This document shows positions 61,529-64,000 of a stretch of DNA of 64,000 bases, piece after piece. The position numbers and the translations under genes are program-made. The stretch's first letter is position 1. Every line of letters starts with the position of its first letter. The stretch lies in contig CAJMSE010000007.1 in NCBI GenBank assembly GCA_905216025.1, positions 81,857 to 145,856 on the forward strand, in the 5' to 3' direction. This stretch comes from an uncultured bacterium. Lineage in GTDB: Bacteria > Bacteroidota > Bacteroidia > Bacteroidales > Bacteroidaceae. The notes under the pieces were generated by a model. It saw only the letters and a list, made by a program, of their open reading frames with translations. It did not search any database and was not told the DNA's origin.

Positions 61529-63289
61529 TCATGCCCGCTCTCCGGCCCGCTGCACCAGTGCCATCACCCTGAGGAAGTTTCCTCCCCATATCTTCCTGAT
61601 GTCGGTCTCGCTGTAGCGCCGGGCGAGGAGCATGCGTGTGAAGTTTATCATCTCCGACGAGTCGGCCAGTCCGCGGACGCCCCCGTCGCCGTCGAAGTCG
61701 GTGCCGATGCCCACGTGGTCGATGCCCATCACCTTCACGGCGTGCTCCAGGTGTGCGAGTGCATCGAGCACGGTAGCCTCCTGGCTCTCACGGAGGAATC
61801 CGCCGTAGAGCGTTATCTGGGCCACGCCGCCGCTGCGCGCCAGTGCCCGCATCTGCTCGTCGGTGAGGTTGCGCGGGTGGTTGCACAGTGCGCGCGCACT
61901 GCTGTGGCTGCACACCACGGGCTGCGCGCTGATGTCTATCGCGTCGTAGAAGCTCTTTTCCGCCGCATGACTCATGTCGACCATAATGCCGCAGCGGTTC
62001 ATCTCCCTTATCACCTGCTCTCCGAAGCGGCTCACCCCGCCGTGCGTGCCGCATCCGCGGGCGCTGTCGCAGATGTCGTTGTCGCCGTTGTGGCACAGCG
62101 TGATGTATACCACGCCCCGCTGTGCAAAGTGCTTCACCCCGGCGATGTTGCCCCCGAGGGCCAGTCCGTTCTCTATGCCGAGCATCACCGAGCGGCGTCC
62201 CCGCCGCTTGTCCTCATAGAGGTCGGCCGGCGTGCGCGCTATGCTGATGTAGTCTTTGTTTGCTGCCACCGTGGCCTCTATCTTGTCGAAGATGAGGTCG
62301 GCGTACTCCGTTGGGCCGCTGACGTCGTACTCAACCTTCGAGGAGAACGTCTCGCCGATTTTCGGCTGCGGCAGATAGGCCACCATGATGGTGGCGTCCT
62401 GCCGTCCGTCGGTCATCTTGTGCAGGTCGACGAGCAGCTGCGGGTCGCGGCGTGAGAAGTCGACGCCGCGCGGGAAGAACATCGGCGTGTCGCAGTGGGT
62501 GTCGAGCGTGAGCACGCGGGAGTGCAGCCGGGCGGCCTGCCTGAAGTGGGCGGCCTGCTTCACGAGCCACCGGAAGAGCGGCTCGCCGTCTGCGAGGCAT
62601 TCGGGATGCCACTGCACGCCCATCACCGACTTGAACTCACGGCTCTCCATAGCCTCTGCCGTGCCGTCTGCCGCCCACGCCGTGGCGCGGAAGCGGCGGC
62701 CCGTGTCGTCGACGGCCTGATGGTGAAACGAGTTCACGGCAATCTGCAGGGTGCCGTACAGCGTGTGCAGGGTGCTGCCCTGCTCTATCGTCACAGTGTG
62801 CGTCGGCGTGTGCCGCGGTGCGTCCTGCGAGTGCTTCACCGCCTTGCCGCAGCCGGCGATGTCCTGCTGCACGTGTCCGTCGAGCGCCATGGCCAGCGTC
62901 TGCATGCCCCGGCAGATGCCGAGCATGGGTATCTGGCGGTTGTATGCCAGGCGGGTGATGAGCAGTTCGGGCAGGTCGCGCTCGCTGTTTATCGAGTGCA
63001 GGGCGGGCAGCGGCTCCTCGCCAGCATAGAGCGGGTTGTAGTCTCCGCCGCCGCTGAGCAGCAGTCCGTCAATCCTCTCGAGCGTGTCTGCTATCACTCC
63101 GGTGTCTGCCGACGGCGGTATTATCACCGGCACGCCGCCCGCCATGATCACCGCCTTGTAGTAACCGTCGGCCAGGCGGCACTCGCCGTCGCCGTAGTTG
63201 CCGGTGATTCCGATGACGGGTTTGTCCTTGGTCTCGGGGAACGAGGCGTATACGCCGTCCAGTTCCGCCTTCCAGTCAAAACTGTTCAT
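61529..63289 (-). CDS. Fusion: C26 gamma-glutamyl hydrolase + M19 membrane-dipeptidase-like
   Basis: 586 aa in one frame. Residues ~20-245 are a class I amidotransferase-like (peptidase C26) domain: oxyanion/substrate motif LLLSGGGDYNP, nucleophile C126 in GICRGMQ, and H228-x-E230 in GVQWHPE. Residues ~258-586 are an M19 dipeptidase: H265-x-D267 in LDTHCDTPM, bridging Glu in LGIENGLALGG, then VDMSHAAEKSF and VCSHSSARAL, and DHVGIGTDFDGDGG. Together they could cut gamma-glutamyl bonds and then release amino acids from the resulting dipeptides, but this is inferred. No signal peptide is seen, so it is likely cytoplasmic. The Lrp-type regulator gene ends 7 nt upstream, suggesting one operon. Confidence 0.92.
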   Translation of the reverse strand: MNSFDWKAELDGVYASFPETKDKPVIGITGNYGDGECRLADGYYKAVIMAGGVPVIIPPSADTGVIADTLERIDGLLLSGGGDYNPLYAGEEPLPALHSINSERDLPELLITRLAYNRQIPMLGICRGMQTLAMALDGHVQQDIAGCGKAVKHSQDAPRHTPTHTVTIEQGSTLHTLYGTLQIAVNSFHHQAVDDTGRRFRATAWAADGTAEAMESREFKSVMGVQWHPECLADGEPLFRWLVKQAAHFRQAARLHSRVLTLDTHCDTPMFFPRGVDFSRRDPQLLVDLHKMTDGRQDATIMVAYLPQPKIGETFSSKVEYDVSGPTEYADLIFDKIEATVAANKDYISIARTPADLYEDKRRGRRSVMLGIENGLALGGNIAGVKHFAQRGVVYITLCHNGDNDICDSARGCGTHGGVSRFGEQVIREMNRCGIMVDMSHAAEKSFYDAIDISAQPVVCSHSSARALCNHPRNLTDEQMRALARSGGVAQITLYGGFLRESQEATVLDALAHLEHAVKVMGIDHVGIGTDFDGDGGVRGLADSSEMINFTRMLLARRYSETDIRKIWGGNFLRVMALVQRAGERA

Positions 63290-63296
63290 GGCTCCG

Positions 63297-63770
63297 TCAC
63301 TCGCTGTCGCCTTCCGGCTGTACCGATATTTCCCTCTTGATGCTCTGCTCCAGCGATATCAGCGTCTCCGTGGCCACCACGCCGGGGATGTCCTGGAGCT
63401 GTCCGTTGAGCAGGTGCATGAGCTGTTCGTTGTCGCGTGCATACAGCTTGACGAGCATCGTGTACGGGCCGGTGGTGAAGTGGCACTCCACAATCTCGGG
63501 TATGTGCTGCAGTCTTTCGACCACCTTCTTGTACATACTTCCGCGGTCGAGCGTTATCCCGACGTACGTGCACGTGGTGTATCCGAGGCTCTTCGGGTTC
63601 ACGTCGAAGCTGCTGCCCGTGATCACTCCCCCGTCGATGAGGTGCTGCACGCGCTGGTGTATGGCCGCCCGCGACACGTTACACTCTGCCGCCACGTCCT
63701 TGAACGGTATGCGTGCGTTCTGAGAGAGTATTCTCAGAATCTTCTTGTCAAGATTGTCTATCTTTTCCAT
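63297..63770 (-). CDS. Lrp/AsnC-family transcriptional regulator
   Basis: 157 aa. The N-terminal helix-turn-helix (~5-52) is IDNLDKKILRILSQNARIPFKDVAAECNVSRAAIHQRVQHLIDGGVI. The C-terminal RAM ligand-binding domain (~65-145) has YTTCTYVGITLDRGSMYKKVVERL..VATETLISLEQSI. Members sense amino acids. The downstream peptidase fusion (7-nt gap) could supply or respond to such ligands. A dyad at 63803-63820 and a promoter box lie directly upstream, fitting autoregulation. Confidence 0.95.
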   Translation of the reverse strand: MEKIDNLDKKILRILSQNARIPFKDVAAECNVSRAAIHQRVQHLIDGGVITGSSFDVNPKSLGYTTCTYVGITLDRGSMYKKVVERLQHIPEIVECHFTTGPYTMLVKLYARDNEQLMHLLNGQLQDIPGVVATETLISLEQSIKREISVQPEGDSE

Positions 63771-63802
63771 TGGTTGATGCTGTTATGCCTTAATAAATGT
63801 CT

Positions 63803-63829
63803 TTACATTACAAAATGTAAGCAAAAGTA
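63803..63829 (-). promoter_or_regulatory. Lrp gene promoter box with adjoining dyad
   Basis: TTACATT-N4-AATGTAA (63803-63820) is a 7-base-arm palindrome. CAAAAGTA at 63822-63829 reads TACTTTTG on minus, a -7 box. The dyad covers the expected transcription start, so it is a plausible operator for Lrp autorepression. Confidence 0.55.
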
Positions 63830-63899
63830 AGAATATTTATTGATATAAGCAACATTGTTATGCGGAAAAAATGTGAAAAGGGAGCAATGAATGGCATTT

Positions 63900-64000
63900 T
63901 TATAACTTATGGGGAAGCCCCTCCCCGCCGCCCCCAACGGGGGGGGCGGCGGGGGGGGGGGGGGGGGGGGGGGGGGGGTTTTAGGGTTTTTGGGGGGGTT
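63900..64000. other. Contig end: G-rich hairpin copy running into poly-G artefact
   Basis: 63910-63935 looks like a sixth copy of the G-rich hairpin family (GGGGAAGCCCCTCC). From about 63938 the sequence is almost only G, with a few T/A bases. I read this as a sequencing or assembly artefact, not biology. Confidence 0.8.

Noticed and set aside
63938..64000. Long G-run as a G-quadruplex regulatory element
   Set aside because: Near-pure G at a contig end is typical of a sequencing artefact.

Overview
The window is a chromosomal contig from a member of the Bacteroidota, most likely Bacteroidales/Prevotellaceae with a fairly GC-rich genome. Evidence: many genes are preceded by the phylum-specific -7 promoter box TAnnTTTG, several with a TTTG -33 box 19-20 nt upstream. 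It carries a type IX secretion component (PorZ-like) and a protein with a T9SS-like C-terminal tail. Its conserved genes (mutS, leuS, rdgB, nadA, pdxB, acpP-fabF-rnc, cysS, three FKBP isomerases, DUF4254, DUF4294, DUF3160) are typical of the order. The last ~60 bases are a poly-G artefact at a contig end.

Layout. 1-2.05 kb: accessory end with a gene fragment and a Fic-domain regulator bracketed by two copies of one palindrome. 2.1-11.8 kb: housekeeping block mutS / leuS-rdgB-porZ / nadA, with divergent mutS and leuS promoters. 11.9-13.2 kb: a gene-poor region with a DnaA-box cluster (candidate oriC) next to a modular 22-bp repeat array. 13.2-23.1 kb: eight co-directional genes built around a tubulin-like GTPase with a GYF_2 domain, two inner-membrane proteins and five exported proteins. 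I regard this as a candidate undescribed envelope-spanning system. 23.3-29.1 kb: beta-helix T9SS cargo, two AlbA_2/Schlafen-type regulators and a YiiX-like permuted papain-fold enzyme. 29.1-38.6 kb: SpoU methyltransferase, rubredoxin, GT9 heptosyltransferase with DUF4254, pdxB, acpP-fabF-rnc, a phytase-like histidine phosphatase and a DUF4294 protein.

38.7-47.7 kb: aldo/keto reductase, a sirtuin coupled to a tyrosine recombinase, an OmpA protein, two lipoproteins (one of 1210 aa with a long coiled-coil stalk) and, just upstream of the large lipoprotein, a 173-bp segment bounded by 17-bp inverted repeats. That segment contains a consensus promoter pointing away from the gene: a textbook invertible-promoter (phase-variation) layout in the OFF state, with the recombinase 5.7 kb away. 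48.2-63.8 kb: acetate/succinate CoA-transferase, a toxin-antitoxin pair leading into cysS, a C1 peptidase / DUF3160 / CapA operon, three FKBP isomerases, a glutaminyl-cyclase-like M28 enzyme, a C26-M19 fusion peptidase and an Lrp regulator.

Intergenic space is unusually rich in repeats: 22-bp-period modular arrays at six loci, a G-rich hairpin family at six loci (two copies are translated inside leuS and the capA-like gene), and three kinds of REP-like inverted repeats. I saw no tRNA, rRNA or CRISPR array.
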